DNA of 64,000 nucleotides, taken from assembly GCF_051257895.1 (NCBI RefSeq), contig NZ_CP194331.1, forward strand, positions 2,232,001 through 2,296,000. Reading direction: 5' to 3'. The notes beneath the pieces were generated by a model. It worked only from the letters and a program-made list of their open reading frames with translations. It was not told the origin of the DNA and searched no databases. Made by a program: the position numbers and the translations under genes. This document shows positions 16,605 through 24,617 of this stretch, piece by piece (position 1 is the first letter of the stretch; every line of letters starts with the position of its first letter). Origin of the DNA: Gallionella straubiae (GTDB lineage: Bacteria > Pseudomonadota > Gammaproteobacteria > Burkholderiales > Gallionellaceae).

Positions 16605-17876
16605 ATGGTGTTGCGTGTGTTGCGGAGTGTGGTTGGGTTGCTGTTGCTGGCGCAGGCCTCGATGGCAGGCGCGGTGTTGAGCATCGAAATCATCGGTGCG
16701 GGGGAGCACCAGATTCCGGTGGCCATCGTGCCGTTCGGCGGGGATGAGAAGATCGCGCAGGCCATCAACGAGGTGGTGACCGGTGATCTGCAGCGCAGCG
16801 GGCTGTTCCGTCTGGTCGATCCGACCGGTAAATCGCCGCACGAACCAGCAGAGGTCAGCTATCCGGACTGGCAGGTGCGCGGTGCGGAGGCGCTGGCAAT
16901 CGGTACGGTTGCGGTGCTGCCCAATGGCCGCATCGAGGCGCGTTTCCGCCTGCTGGACGCGGTCAAGGAGACGGAATTGATCGGCCAAGCGGTCTCGTCA
17001 GCCGAAAACCAGGTACGCGCCATCGGGCATCGCATCGCGGACCTGGTCTATGAAAAACTCACCGGCGCCAAGGGCGTATTCAGCACGCGCATCGCCTATG
17101 TGAACCGCGTGGGGAAGAGTTACCGCCTGATCGTGGCAGACAGCGACGGCGCCAACGAACAGACCGTGCTTGCACAGAACCAGCCGATCATGTCTCCCGC
17201 CTGGTCGCCGGACGGCAGCCATCTCGCCTATGTGAGTTTCGAGACCGAGCATGCCGTGGTGTACGTGCAGTCGCTGTACACCAATCAGCGCAAGGTGCTG
17301 GCCGATTTTCGCGGCAGCAACAGTGCGCCGGCCTGGTCGCCGGACGGTCGGCAGCTGGCGGTGGTGCTGACGCGCGACGGCAGTTCGCAGATTTACCTGG
17401 TTCGTCCGGACGGCAGCGGGTTGCGGCGCATCACCTTCAGCGGCGCGATCGATACCGAGCCGCATTTCTCGCCGGACGGGCAATCCCTGCTGTTCACCTC
17501 GGATCGCGGCGGCAGCGCGCAGATCTATCGCATGCCGGCGGAGGGCGGGCCGGCGGAGCGCCTGACGTTTGGCGAAGGCACCAATTTTTCGCCACGGCAC
17601 AGCCCGGACGGCAAGGGCTTCGTGTTCGCGCACCTCAACGGTGGCGGGTTTTATGTCGCCATGCAGGACTTCCAGAGCGGGCAGATGTCGCTGCTCACCG
17701 AGGGCGGGTGGGAGAAAAAACCCAGCTATGCGCCCAACGGCAAGCTGATACTGTTTGCCAGCGAGGCGCGCGGTCGTGGTATATTGGCGACTGTTTCCAG
17801 CGACGGTCGTGTCAAGCAGCACATGTTTACGCAAAGCGGCGATGCACGCGAACCTGTGTGGGGACCCTATCCTTAA
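16605..17876 (+). CDS. tolB: Tol-Pal periplasmic beta-propeller TolB
   Basis: A 423-residue periplasmic protein with a signal peptide (cleavage near residue 23), an N-terminal alpha/beta domain and a C-terminal propeller in which SPDG-type repeats (PAWSPDGSHLAY, PAWSPDGRQLAV, PHFSPDGQSLLF, PRHSPDGKGFVF) recur about every 43 residues. It bridges TolA and Pal. It starts 12 bp after tolA. Confidence 0.97.
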   Translation: MVLRVLRSVVGLLLLAQASMAGAVLSIEIIGAGEHQIPVAIVPFGGDEKIAQAINEVVTGDLQRSGLFRLVDPTGKSPHEPAEVSYPDWQVRGAEALAIGTVAVLPNGRIEARFRLLDAVKETELIGQAVSSAENQVRAIGHRIADLVYEKLTGAKGVFSTRIAYVNRVGKSYRLIVADSDGANEQTVLAQNQPIMSPAWSPDGSHLAYVSFETEHAVVYVQSLYTNQRKVLADFRGSNSAPAWSPDGRQLAVVLTRDGSSQIYLVRPDGSGLRRITFSGAIDTEPHFSPDGQSLLFTSDRGGSAQIYRMPAEGGPAERLTFGEGTNFSPRHSPDGKGFVFAHLNGGGFYVAMQDFQSGQMSLLTEGGWEKKPSYAPNGKLILFASEARGRGILATVSSDGRVKQHMFTQSGDAREPVWGPYP

Positions 17877-17900
17877 CCTAACCTAGTAAAGGGGAATGCC

Positions 17901-18407
17901 ATGAAAAAACTAATAATCAGCATTGTTTTGGTCAATTTGCTTGCTGCCTGTGCCAGCGAGCCAAAGAAGGAAGAAGCGGCACCCGCACCGGCACCCAAGG
18001 CCGAAGCACCCAAGCCGGCTCCGGCTCCCGCACCCAAGGCTGAAGTCGATCCGCTCAACGATCCGAGCAGCATCCTGGCAGGGCGCAGCACCTACTATCC
18101 GTTCGATGTGGCAGTGGTTCAGGAGGCGGACAAGCCGCTGGTGCAGGCGCACGCCAAGTATCTGAGCGAGCACTCCAACCGCAAGGTGCGCCTCGAAGGC
18201 AATTGCGACGAGCGCGGCAGCAACGAATACAACCTCGGTCTCGGCCAGCGCCGCGCAGACGGTGTGAGCAAGATGCTGGCGGCAGGCGGCGCGAGGGCGG
18301 ACCAACTGGATAGCGTCAGCTACGGCGAAGAGAAGCCGCGCTGCGCCGACCACAACGAGGCATGCTGGAAACAGAACCGCCGTACCGATCTGAACTACGC
18401 GAAGTAA
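17901..18407 (+). CDS. pal: Peptidoglycan-associated lipoprotein Pal
   Basis: A 168-residue outer-membrane lipoprotein. The signal ends at LLAAC (Cys17), followed by a Lys/Pro/Ala linker and an OmpA-like peptidoglycan-binding domain containing GNCDERGSNEYNLGLGQRRA. It anchors the Tol complex to the cell wall. AAGGGGAA precedes the ATG. Confidence 0.97.
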   Translation: MKKLIISIVLVNLLAACASEPKKEEAAPAPAPKAEAPKPAPAPAPKAEVDPLNDPSSILAGRSTYYPFDVAVVQEADKPLVQAHAKYLSEHSNRKVRLEGNCDERGSNEYNLGLGQRRADGVSKMLAAGGARADQLDSVSYGEEKPRCADHNEACWKQNRRTDLNYAK

Positions 18408-18410
18408 ACG

Positions 18411-19160
18411 ATGCTGAAGCAGCGGGTCCTCTTGTTGCTGGCCTTGTGTTGTGCCGCCCCCGCGCAGGCGGGGTTGTTCTCCGATGACGATGCGCGCAAA
18501 CAAATCCAGCAGCTCGAGGAGCGCATGCTCAAGCTGGAATCCGCCACCGAACAGCAAACCAAGTCGCTGCTGGACCTGCTCGGCCAGGTCGAAGCGCTGA
18601 ACGGCGAAATCCGCAAGCTGCGCGGGCAGAACGAAGAGCTCGCGCACGGCCTGCAGGATGCCGAAAAGCGCGAGAAGGATTTCTACGTGGATCTGGATAC
18701 GCGACTGCGCCGCTTCGAACCCACGGATAATGCGGCGCAAGCTGGGGGCGATGTTCCCGCGGTACCGGCCGATCCCGATAATCCCGCAGCTGAGAACCGC
18801 GCCTTCGAGGCCGCCTATGGCTTATTCAAGGGCGGGAGCTACGAGAATGCAGTTGCGGCATTCCAGGAATTCCTCGAGAAATACCCCAAGTCGGTGCATG
18901 TGCCCAATGCCGGTTACTGGCTGGGTAATGCGCTGTTCACCCTGAAGGATTATAAGAGCGCGCTCGGTGCCTATCAGAGCCTGCTCAAGGCTTATCCCAG
19001 CACGCCCAAGGCGCCTGAGGTACTGTTCAGCATCGCCGGCTGCCAGCAGGAATTGAAGCAGGATGCGGCCGCACAAAAAACCCTCAAGCAGCTTGTCGCC
19101 AAATATCCTGGCAGCGAAGCCGCCGGCAAGGCCAAAAAACTCCTCGCTGCCGGCAAGTAG
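18411..19160 (+). CDS. cpoB: Cell division coordinator CpoB/YbgF
   Basis: A 249-residue periplasmic protein: signal peptide (cleavage after the AQA near residue 18), a trimerising coiled coil (residues about 24-100, rich in Gln/Glu/Leu) and a C-terminal TPR domain (about 125-245). CpoB coordinates peptidoglycan synthesis with Tol-driven outer membrane constriction in E. coli. It is the last tol-pal gene, three bases after pal. Confidence 0.95.
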   Translation: MLKQRVLLLLALCCAAPAQAGLFSDDDARKQIQQLEERMLKLESATEQQTKSLLDLLGQVEALNGEIRKLRGQNEELAHGLQDAEKREKDFYVDLDTRLRRFEPTDNAAQAGGDVPAVPADPDNPAAENRAFEAAYGLFKGGSYENAVAAFQEFLEKYPKSVHVPNAGYWLGNALFTLKDYKSALGAYQSLLKAYPSTPKAPEVLFSIAGCQQELKQDAAAQKTLKQLVAKYPGSEAAGKAKKLLAAGK

Positions 19161-19166
19161 TCCGCT

Positions 19167-19826
19167 ATGCCCCCCCAAAATCCAGCTGTGCATTTGCGCA
19201 TCAGCGAAATATTTTTTTCCCTGCAGGGCGAGACCAGCCGCATCGGCCTGCCCACGGTGTTCATCCGCCTGACCGGCTGCCCGTTGCGCTGCACCTACTG
19301 CGACACGACTTACGCCTTTATGGGCGGGCAGGACATGAGCGTGGCGGAAATTCTCCGGCAGGTTGCCGGATATGCGCCACGCTACGTGACCGTCACCGGC
19401 GGCGAACCGCTGGCGCAGAAGAACTGCCTGCCGCTGTTGCGCGCGTTATGCGATGCGGGCTACCAGGTGTCGCTGGAAACGAGCGGCGCGCTGGATATCG
19501 GCGAGGTGGATGCGCGCGTGATGCGCGTGGTGGACATCAAGACCCCCGCATCCGGCGAGTCCGGAAAGAACCGCTGGGAAAATCTGCCGCTGCTGAACCC
19601 GCACGACGAAATCAAGTTCGTGCTGTGCGACGAGAAGGATTACCAGTGGGCCGAACAAATCCTGCGGCAGCATGGTCTCGGCGAAAAATGCGAAGTAGCC
19701 TTTTCGCCCGCGCATGGCGCACTGGATGCGACGCAGCTCGCCGAATGGATATTGCGCGACCGCCTGCCGGTGAGGATGCTGCTGCAATTGCACAAGCTGC
19801 TGTGGAACAACGAGCCGGGGCATTAG
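19167..19826 (+). CDS. queE: 7-carboxy-7-deazaguanine synthase QueE
   Basis: A 219-residue radical SAM enzyme that converts 6-carboxytetrahydropterin to 7-carboxy-7-deazaguanine in queuosine synthesis. The 4Fe-4S/SAM motif is CPLRCTYCDTTYAF near residue 37, followed by the VTGGEPL SAM-binding strand. It begins six bases after cpoB and is followed at once by queC, so the two pathway genes are coupled. Confidence 0.95.
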   Translation: MPPQNPAVHLRISEIFFSLQGETSRIGLPTVFIRLTGCPLRCTYCDTTYAFMGGQDMSVAEILRQVAGYAPRYVTVTGGEPLAQKNCLPLLRALCDAGYQVSLETSGALDIGEVDARVMRVVDIKTPASGESGKNRWENLPLLNPHDEIKFVLCDEKDYQWAEQILRQHGLGEKCEVAFSPAHGALDATQLAEWILRDRLPVRMLLQLHKLLWNNEPGH

Positions 19827-19828
19827 CG

Positions 19829-20503
19829 ATGAAAAACGCCGTCGTGCTTCTGTCGGGTGGGCTGGATTCGGCAACCGTGCTGGCCATGGCGCGTGCGCAG
19901 GGTTTTGCCTGCCATGCGCTGAGCGTGGATTACGGGCAGCGCCATCACGCCGAGCTGGCCGCCGCACAGCGCGTCGCGCAGATGCTCGGTGCGCAAGAAC
20001 ACCGTACGATCGACATCGACCTCACGGGATTCGGCGGTTCCGCCCTCACCGATAGCAGCATCGCGGTGCCGCAACAGCCCAGCGCAGGCATCCCGCTGAC
20101 CTATGTTCCCGCACGCAACACCATCATGCTCTCGCTGGCCCTGGCCTGGGCCGAGGTATTGCAGGCTCAGGACATCTTCATCGGCGTGAACGCGGTGGAT
20201 TATTCCGGCTATCCCGATTGCCGCCCCGCCTATATCGAGGCCTTCGAGCGCATGGCCAATCTCGCCACCCGGGCCGCCGTCGAGGGCAGCCCGCTGACCG
20301 TCCACGCGCCCCTGCTGCACCTGTCCAAGGCGGAGATCATCCGGCGGGGAACTGCACTCGGGGTGGATTACGCGCAGACGGTTTCCTGCTACCAGGCCGA
20401 CGAATCCGGGCGCGCCTGCGGCGTCTGCGACTCGTGCCGCCTGCGCCGCGCGGGGTTTGATTCCGCGGGCATGGCCGACCCGACCGCCTATCGCGCGGCA
20501 TAG
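19829..20503 (+). CDS. queC: 7-cyano-7-deazaguanine synthase QueC
   Basis: A 224-residue ATP-dependent enzyme that converts 7-carboxy-7-deazaguanine to preQ0. The PP-loop LLSGGLDSATV lies at residues 7-17 and the zinc-binding cysteines (SCYQAD...CGVCDSC) near the C terminus. I start at the ATG two bases after the queE stop; the longer open frame upstream overlaps queE and is not supported. Confidence 0.96.
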   Translation: MKNAVVLLSGGLDSATVLAMARAQGFACHALSVDYGQRHHAELAAAQRVAQMLGAQEHRTIDIDLTGFGGSALTDSSIAVPQQPSAGIPLTYVPARNTIMLSLALAWAEVLQAQDIFIGVNAVDYSGYPDCRPAYIEAFERMANLATRAAVEGSPLTVHAPLLHLSKAEIIRRGTALGVDYAQTVSCYQADESGRACGVCDSCRLRRAGFDSAGMADPTAYRAA

Positions 20504-20535
20504 TCCGCAAGCCTTGCCGCAAGCGGCATTTTGCG

Positions 20536-20563
20536 TTGACAGGGTGGGCCAAACCCGTATAAT
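20536..20563 (+). promoter_or_regulatory. Near-consensus sigma-70 promoter for the two tRNA genes
   Basis: TTGACA (20536-20541) and TATAAT (20558-20563) are both perfect matches, separated by 16 bases, and lie 18 bases before the mature tRNA-Lys end. A GC-rich stretch follows the -10 box, consistent with a stringently controlled stable-RNA promoter. Confidence 0.9.
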
Positions 20564-20580
20564 TCGCGCTCTTTTGCGTA

Positions 20581-20656
20581 GGGTCGTTAGCTCAGCCGGT
20601 AGAGCAGCGGACTTTTAATCCGTTGGTCGGCAGTTCGAATCTGCCACGACCCACCA
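20581..20656 (+). tRNA. tRNA-Lys (anticodon TTT)
   Basis: A complete 76-base cloverleaf: acceptor GGGTCGT/ACGACCC, anticodon loop CTTTTAA giving TTT, T arm with TTCGAAT, and encoded CCA. It is expressed from the perfect promoter just upstream, with tRNA-Thr 38 bp downstream probably in the same transcript. Confidence 0.97.
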
Positions 20657-20694
20657 GTCCGCAAAAATCCCCGGTTGTATGCTGCACTTTTAAT

Positions 20695-20770
20695 GCCGCT
20701 TTAGCTCAGTTGGTAGAGCAACCGCCTTGTAAGCGGTAGGTCGTCAGTTCGAATCCGACAAGCGGCACCA
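20695..20770 (+). tRNA. tRNA-Thr (anticodon TGT)
   Basis: A complete 76-base cloverleaf: acceptor GCCGCTT/AAGCGGC, anticodon stem ACCGC/GCGGT around loop CTTGTAA giving TGT, T loop TTCGAAT, and encoded CCA. It is cotranscribed with tRNA-Lys. Confidence 0.97.
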
Positions 20771-20821
20771 TTCCCTCTGTTGTCGCAGCTCATTGCGGCT
20801 CATTCCGAAAATATTTTTTGC

Positions 20822-20838
20822 GTTAAGCATCCCTTAAG
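20822..20838 (+). promoter_or_regulatory. PmrA/QseB-type direct repeat upstream of the SHP module
   Basis: Two half sites, GTTAAG (20822-20827) and CTTAAG (20833-20838), are 11 bp apart. This is the direct-repeat layout known for OmpR-family regulators of the PmrA/QseB group (YTTAAK-N5-YTTAAK). A response regulator of this group is encoded four genes downstream, so autoregulation of the module is plausible. Binding is inference. Confidence 0.5.
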
Positions 20839-20887
20839 CTTGACCTTTTATCCTGCACACCTCGTAATTCATTTCAGGAGATCAAAA

Positions 20888-21307
20888 ATGTTTCATGTAT
20901 TTCATAAATCGGGTCTGGTATTAGTGGCGCTTGCCGGCTTGGCGGCACAACCGGCGCTGGCGGAAACGCCCAGCGAGATACTGGCTGCCATCCAAAAGGA
21001 AGCGTCGGCCACGCCCGGATTCCAGGGGTTTTCGGCGGCACGTGGGGAGAGCTTCTTCAAGGCGAAGCATGGCGGAGAATGGAGTTGTTCTTCCTGCCAT
21101 ACTGACAATTCCGCCGCGCCGGGCAAGCATGCCAAGACCGGGAAGATCATTGAGCCGCTTGCTCCATCTGCCAACGCGGAGCGGTTCGCCAACCCGAAAA
21201 AGGTGGAGAAATGGTTCAAACGCAACTGCAACGATGTGTTGAGCCGTGAATGTACGCCGCAGGAAAAGGGCGATGTGCTCGCCTACCTGCTGACCTTCAA
21301 GAAATAA
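20888..21307 (+). CDS. shp: SHP-type monoheme cytochrome c (DUF1924)
   Basis: A 139-residue periplasmic cytochrome with signal peptide (cleavage after A25), heme motif CSSCH at 67-71, and a C-terminal segment KRNCNDVLSREC carrying a probable disulfide loop (C114-C122). By family knowledge, sphaeroides heme protein (SHP) has an Asn ligand just before the first of these Cys that leaves on reduction, opening the heme to O2 or NO; N113 here corresponds. It is followed by a diheme cytochrome and a cytochrome b, the known SHP gene neighbourhood. The ATG at 20888 has AGGAGA upstream. A second paralogue lies at 62379. Confidence 0.88.
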   Translation: MFHVFHKSGLVLVALAGLAAQPALAETPSEILAAIQKEASATPGFQGFSAARGESFFKAKHGGEWSCSSCHTDNSAAPGKHAKTGKIIEPLAPSANAERFANPKKVEKWFKRNCNDVLSRECTPQEKGDVLAYLLTFKK

Positions 21308-21317
21308 GGAGAGAGAC

Positions 21318-21869
21318 ATGCCGAGGTACAAGCAAACATTCCGGGTGCTGGCCGTTACCCTGCTGGCGATGGGCGTGACGGCCGCACAGGCAGATGACGG
21401 TGCGCGCGAAGGAAGATCCGGCGGATGGTTTGGTGAGAAGCACGGCGGAAAATACGGCGGCGAAAACCGCGGCAAGCCGCTGCAGCCCGCGCAGACCAAC
21501 GCCAAGTTCCAGCAGGAATGCTCCACCTGCCATATTGCCTATGCACCGGGGCTGCTGCCCGCCGAATCGTGGCGCAAGATCATGGCCGGCCTGGACAAGC
21601 ACTTCGGTTCGGATGCCTCGCTGGATGCACAGGACAACAAGGAGATCACCGCGTTTCTGGTGGGCAATGCCTCCAACCGCTGGAGCGCTTCGACTGCACC
21701 GCTGCGCATCAGCGAGAGCGCCTGGTTCAAGCGCAAACACGACGGCCACGAGGTCGACCCGGCAGTCTGGAAAAATCCTCAGGTGAAGAGTCCGGCCAAT
21801 TGCGGGGCTTGCCACCCGCGGGCGGAGCGCGGCGATTTCAACGAGCACGATATAAAAATACCCAAGTAA
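21318..21869 (+). CDS. Diheme cytochrome c (DHC), SHP partner
   Basis: A 183-residue periplasmic cytochrome with signal peptide (cleavage near AQA-DD, residue 25) and two heme motifs, CSTCH near residue 68 and CGACH near residue 162. It fits the DHC family, which passes electrons to SHP in purple bacteria. A Gly/Lys/His-rich stretch lies between the signal and the first heme. AAGGAGAGA precedes the start, 10 bp after shp. Confidence 0.85.
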   Translation: MPRYKQTFRVLAVTLLAMGVTAAQADDGAREGRSGGWFGEKHGGKYGGENRGKPLQPAQTNAKFQQECSTCHIAYAPGLLPAESWRKIMAGLDKHFGSDASLDAQDNKEITAFLVGNASNRWSASTAPLRISESAWFKRKHDGHEVDPAVWKNPQVKSPANCGACHPRAERGDFNEHDIKIPK

Positions 21870-21881
21870 AAGGAGACCATC

Positions 21882-22547
21882 ATGAGTCAACGTATCCTGG
21901 TCTGGGATGTACCGACGCGAGTCTTCCACTGGCTGCTGGTGTTGTCGTTTACGGGCGCCTACCTGACTGCGGAGTCGGAGATGGACCGCGATATCCATGT
22001 GGTGCTCGGCTACACCCTGCTGGGGTTGCTCGTCTTCAGGCTGCTATGGGGATTTTTCGGCACCCGCTATGCGCAGTTCCGCTCGTTCCTGTTCAAACCC
22101 GGCGAAATTATTGCCTACTCGTTGTCCATGCTCAAAGGCAAGCCTGCGCACTATATCGGACACAATCCGCTGGGCAGCGTGTCGGTCTGGATGCTGCTCG
22201 GGCTGGGCATTCTGTCCGGGGTGAGCGGGGTGCTGACATATCAGGATATCGGCGGCGATGTGCTGGAAGAGTTGCATGAGATCGTATCCAATACCATGCT
22301 GGCCGTGGTGTTGATCCACATCGCCGGGGTGGTGGTGAGCAGCGTGCTGCATCGCGAGAATCTGGTACGCGCCATGGTCACCGGCTTCAAGTCAGCCGAA
22401 CCGGATCAGGGTATCCAACGCTCATATCTCTGGCTGGGGATCATAATGCTGGTCGCGGTGGTGGCATTCTGGGTCGTCTATCCGTCTATCGCGTTTGCGA
22501 CACCAAGCGCGGAGACGGCTCATGCCGGACACCACGATGACGATTGA
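21882..22547 (+). CDS. Cytochrome b561-type membrane protein, SHP module
   Basis: A 221-residue membrane protein beginning RILVWDVPTRVFHWLLV, typical of the hydrogenase/b561-type cytochrome b family. About four membrane helices carry likely heme His residues (FHW near 16, HVV near 39, HNP/HEI in the middle and LIHIAG near 145). It should pass quinol electrons to the diheme cytochrome and SHP. An additional C-terminal helix is followed by a His/Asp-rich tail (HAGHHDDD), which may bind metal. Confidence 0.88.
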   Translation: MSQRILVWDVPTRVFHWLLVLSFTGAYLTAESEMDRDIHVVLGYTLLGLLVFRLLWGFFGTRYAQFRSFLFKPGEIIAYSLSMLKGKPAHYIGHNPLGSVSVWMLLGLGILSGVSGVLTYQDIGGDVLEELHEIVSNTMLAVVLIHIAGVVVSSVLHRENLVRAMVTGFKSAEPDQGIQRSYLWLGIIMLVAVVAFWVVYPSIAFATPSAETAHAGHHDDD

Positions 22548-22572
22548 TTGATGTTTTTTTTGCGGTGGGACG

Positions 22573-23242
22573 ATGCGCGTGCTGGTAGTCGAAGACGATG
22601 CCCTGCTGGGTGATGCGATTCAGGCGGGCCTGAAGCAGGCCGGCTATGCCGTGGACTGGATGAAGGACGGCGCATCGGCGGAGCAGGCGCTTGCCACCGA
22701 GCCTTATGCGGCGGTGGTGCTGGACCTCGGATTGCCGCGCCTGTCCGGGCTGGAAGTGTTACGCCGGTTGCGCAGCCGAGACGTTCCGACACCCGTGCTG
22801 ATCCTGACCGCGATGGACACGGTGGACGACCGCATCAGGGGGGCTGGATGCAGGCGCGGACGACTACCTGGTCAAGCCGTTTGACATGGGCGAACTCGCG
22901 GCGCGCCTGCGTGCGCTGATCCGCCGCGCCAGCGGAAAGGCCGAGCCCTTGCTGGAGGTCGCCGGGGTCAGGCTCGATCCCGCCGCCCACAGTGTGCTGT
23001 ACCGTGGCAAACCGGTCGAGCTCTCGGCCAGGGAGTTCGCGGTACTGCACGCGCTGATGCTCAACGCGGGAAAAGTCCTGTCGCGCACCCGGCTCGAAGA
23101 GCAGCTCTACGCGTGGGGCAGCGAGATCGAAAGCAACGCGGTGGAGGTGCACATCCATCATCTGCGCCGCAAGCTTTTCCCCGAGCTGATCGAAACCATA
23201 CGCGGCGTCGGCTACCTGATGCCGCGCGGCAAGGGCAATTGA
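22573..23242 (+). pseudogene. OmpR-family response regulator, frameshifted at a 6-G run
   Basis: The receiver domain is intact to about residue 89 (phosphoacceptor D51, switch Thr at 79). The reading frame breaks at six Gs (22838-22843). With five Gs it would read DRIRGLDAGADDYLVKPFDMGEL and continue through a complete winged-helix domain to 23242, giving about 222 residues. It is QseB/PmrA-like and stands directly before its kinase, as regulators do in SHP clusters. One inserted G is the only defect, so sequencing error is as likely as a true lesion. If real, the module lacks its regulator. Confidence 0.85.
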
Positions 23243-23243
23243 A

Positions 23244-24515
23244 ATGTGGCAACGCGCTTCGCTCAAACAACGGCTGCTGGCCCTGGCACTGGCGGCGATC
23301 ACGCTGGTCTGGCTCGGCGCGACTGCCTTCACCTACCACGATGCGCGCGAGGAATTCGACGAAGTGCTGGACGCGCACCTGGCGCAGGCCGCCTCGCTGC
23401 TGGTCATCCAGGCGACGCATGAAATCGATGAGCTGGAAACCGACCACGTACCGCAGTTGCACAAATACGCGCGCCGCGTTGCGTTCCAGGTGTGGGAAAA
23501 AGGGCGGGAACTACGCCTGCATTCCGCCAACGCCCCGCAGCAGCCGCTGGCGAGCAAGGAGCGCGGTTTCAGCGATACCGTCATCGATGGGCACCGTTGG
23601 CGCGTCTTCAGCACCTGGGACGAATCCGGCGAATACCTGATCCATGTCGCGGAACGCATCGAGGTGCGCGACGAGTTGGCGCGCGACCTGGCGGGCAACC
23701 TGCTGCGGCCGCTGTGGTTTTCCCTGCCGCTGCTGGCGCTGCTGCTGTGGGTCGCGGTGCTGCGCGGCCTGCGCCCCCTCGACAGGCTGGCGCGCGAAGT
23801 GGTGCCGCTGATCGAGCGACTCAACCGGCTGTTCGTGCGCATCGAGGCTTCCATGCAGAAGGAGCGTCGGTTCACTGCGGACGCCGCGCACGAACTGCGC
23901 ACCCCGGTCGCCGCGATCAAGGCGCAGGCGCAAGTGGCGCGCTCCGCCACCGGAGAAGCGGAGCGCCTCCATGCGCTCGACAACGCGATCCTCGGCTGCG
24001 ACCGCGCCGCCCACCTGATCGACCAGCTGCTGGCGCTGGCGCGGATCGACACGCTGGATCGCGGCGTGGCAGAGCAGTGCCAGCTCAGGGGCATCGCCGC
24101 CGAAGCGATTGCCGCGCTCGCGCCCGCCGCGCTTGCAAAAAATGTGCAACTCGAATTGCTGGCCTGCGACGAAGCTGTGGTGCGCGGCAATCCGGAGCTG
24201 CTGCGAGTGCTGCTGCGCAACCTGCTCGACAACTCGATAAGGCACACCCCGCCCGGCACATCGGTCGAGGTCGGTATCGAGCATGAGCCGGGCGCGGTGC
24301 GCCTCTCGGTGAGCGACAACGGCCCGGGCATTCCTGAACAGGAGCGCGACAAGGTGCTGGAGCGCTTCTATCGCCCGCTGGGCACGCAGGCCAGCGGCAG
24401 TGGCTTGGGACTCTCCATCGTCCAGCGGATCGCCGAGGTGCACGACGCAACCCTGCAGATGCAGCCGGCGAATGAAGGCCGGGGCTTGCGGGTGACGGTG
24501 AGCTTCAAGGCTTGA
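23244..24515 (+). CDS. QseC/PmrB-like sensor histidine kinase
   Basis: A 423-residue membrane kinase: helices at about 13-32 and 152-175 enclose a periplasmic sensor of about 120 residues. Then come HisKA with the phosphoacceptor H216 (ADAAHELRTP), the N box (LLRNLLDNSIRH) and G boxes (DNGPGIP, GSGLGLSIV). It starts one base after the regulator stop, so they form a pair. The signal is not identifiable; position behind the SHP/cytochrome genes suggests a redox or NO-related stimulus. Confidence 0.9.
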   Translation: MWQRASLKQRLLALALAAITLVWLGATAFTYHDAREEFDEVLDAHLAQAASLLVIQATHEIDELETDHVPQLHKYARRVAFQVWEKGRELRLHSANAPQQPLASKERGFSDTVIDGHRWRVFSTWDESGEYLIHVAERIEVRDELARDLAGNLLRPLWFSLPLLALLLWVAVLRGLRPLDRLAREVVPLIERLNRLFVRIEASMQKERRFTADAAHELRTPVAAIKAQAQVARSATGEAERLHALDNAILGCDRAAHLIDQLLALARIDTLDRGVAEQCQLRGIAAEAIAALAPAALAKNVQLELLACDEAVVRGNPELLRVLLRNLLDNSIRHTPPGTSVEVGIEHEPGAVRLSVSDNGPGIPEQERDKVLERFYRPLGTQASGSGLGLSIVQRIAEVHDATLQMQPANEGRGLRVTVSFKA

Positions 24516-24617
24516 TGCCCCGGCGTGGGGCACTATTCGGCCGTGGGGAATTCCATGCGGGCATTTCCCGCAACGCCATCTCTTCGCGAAGGAAGCGAGT
24601 TCCAAGTGAGCCGCAGC

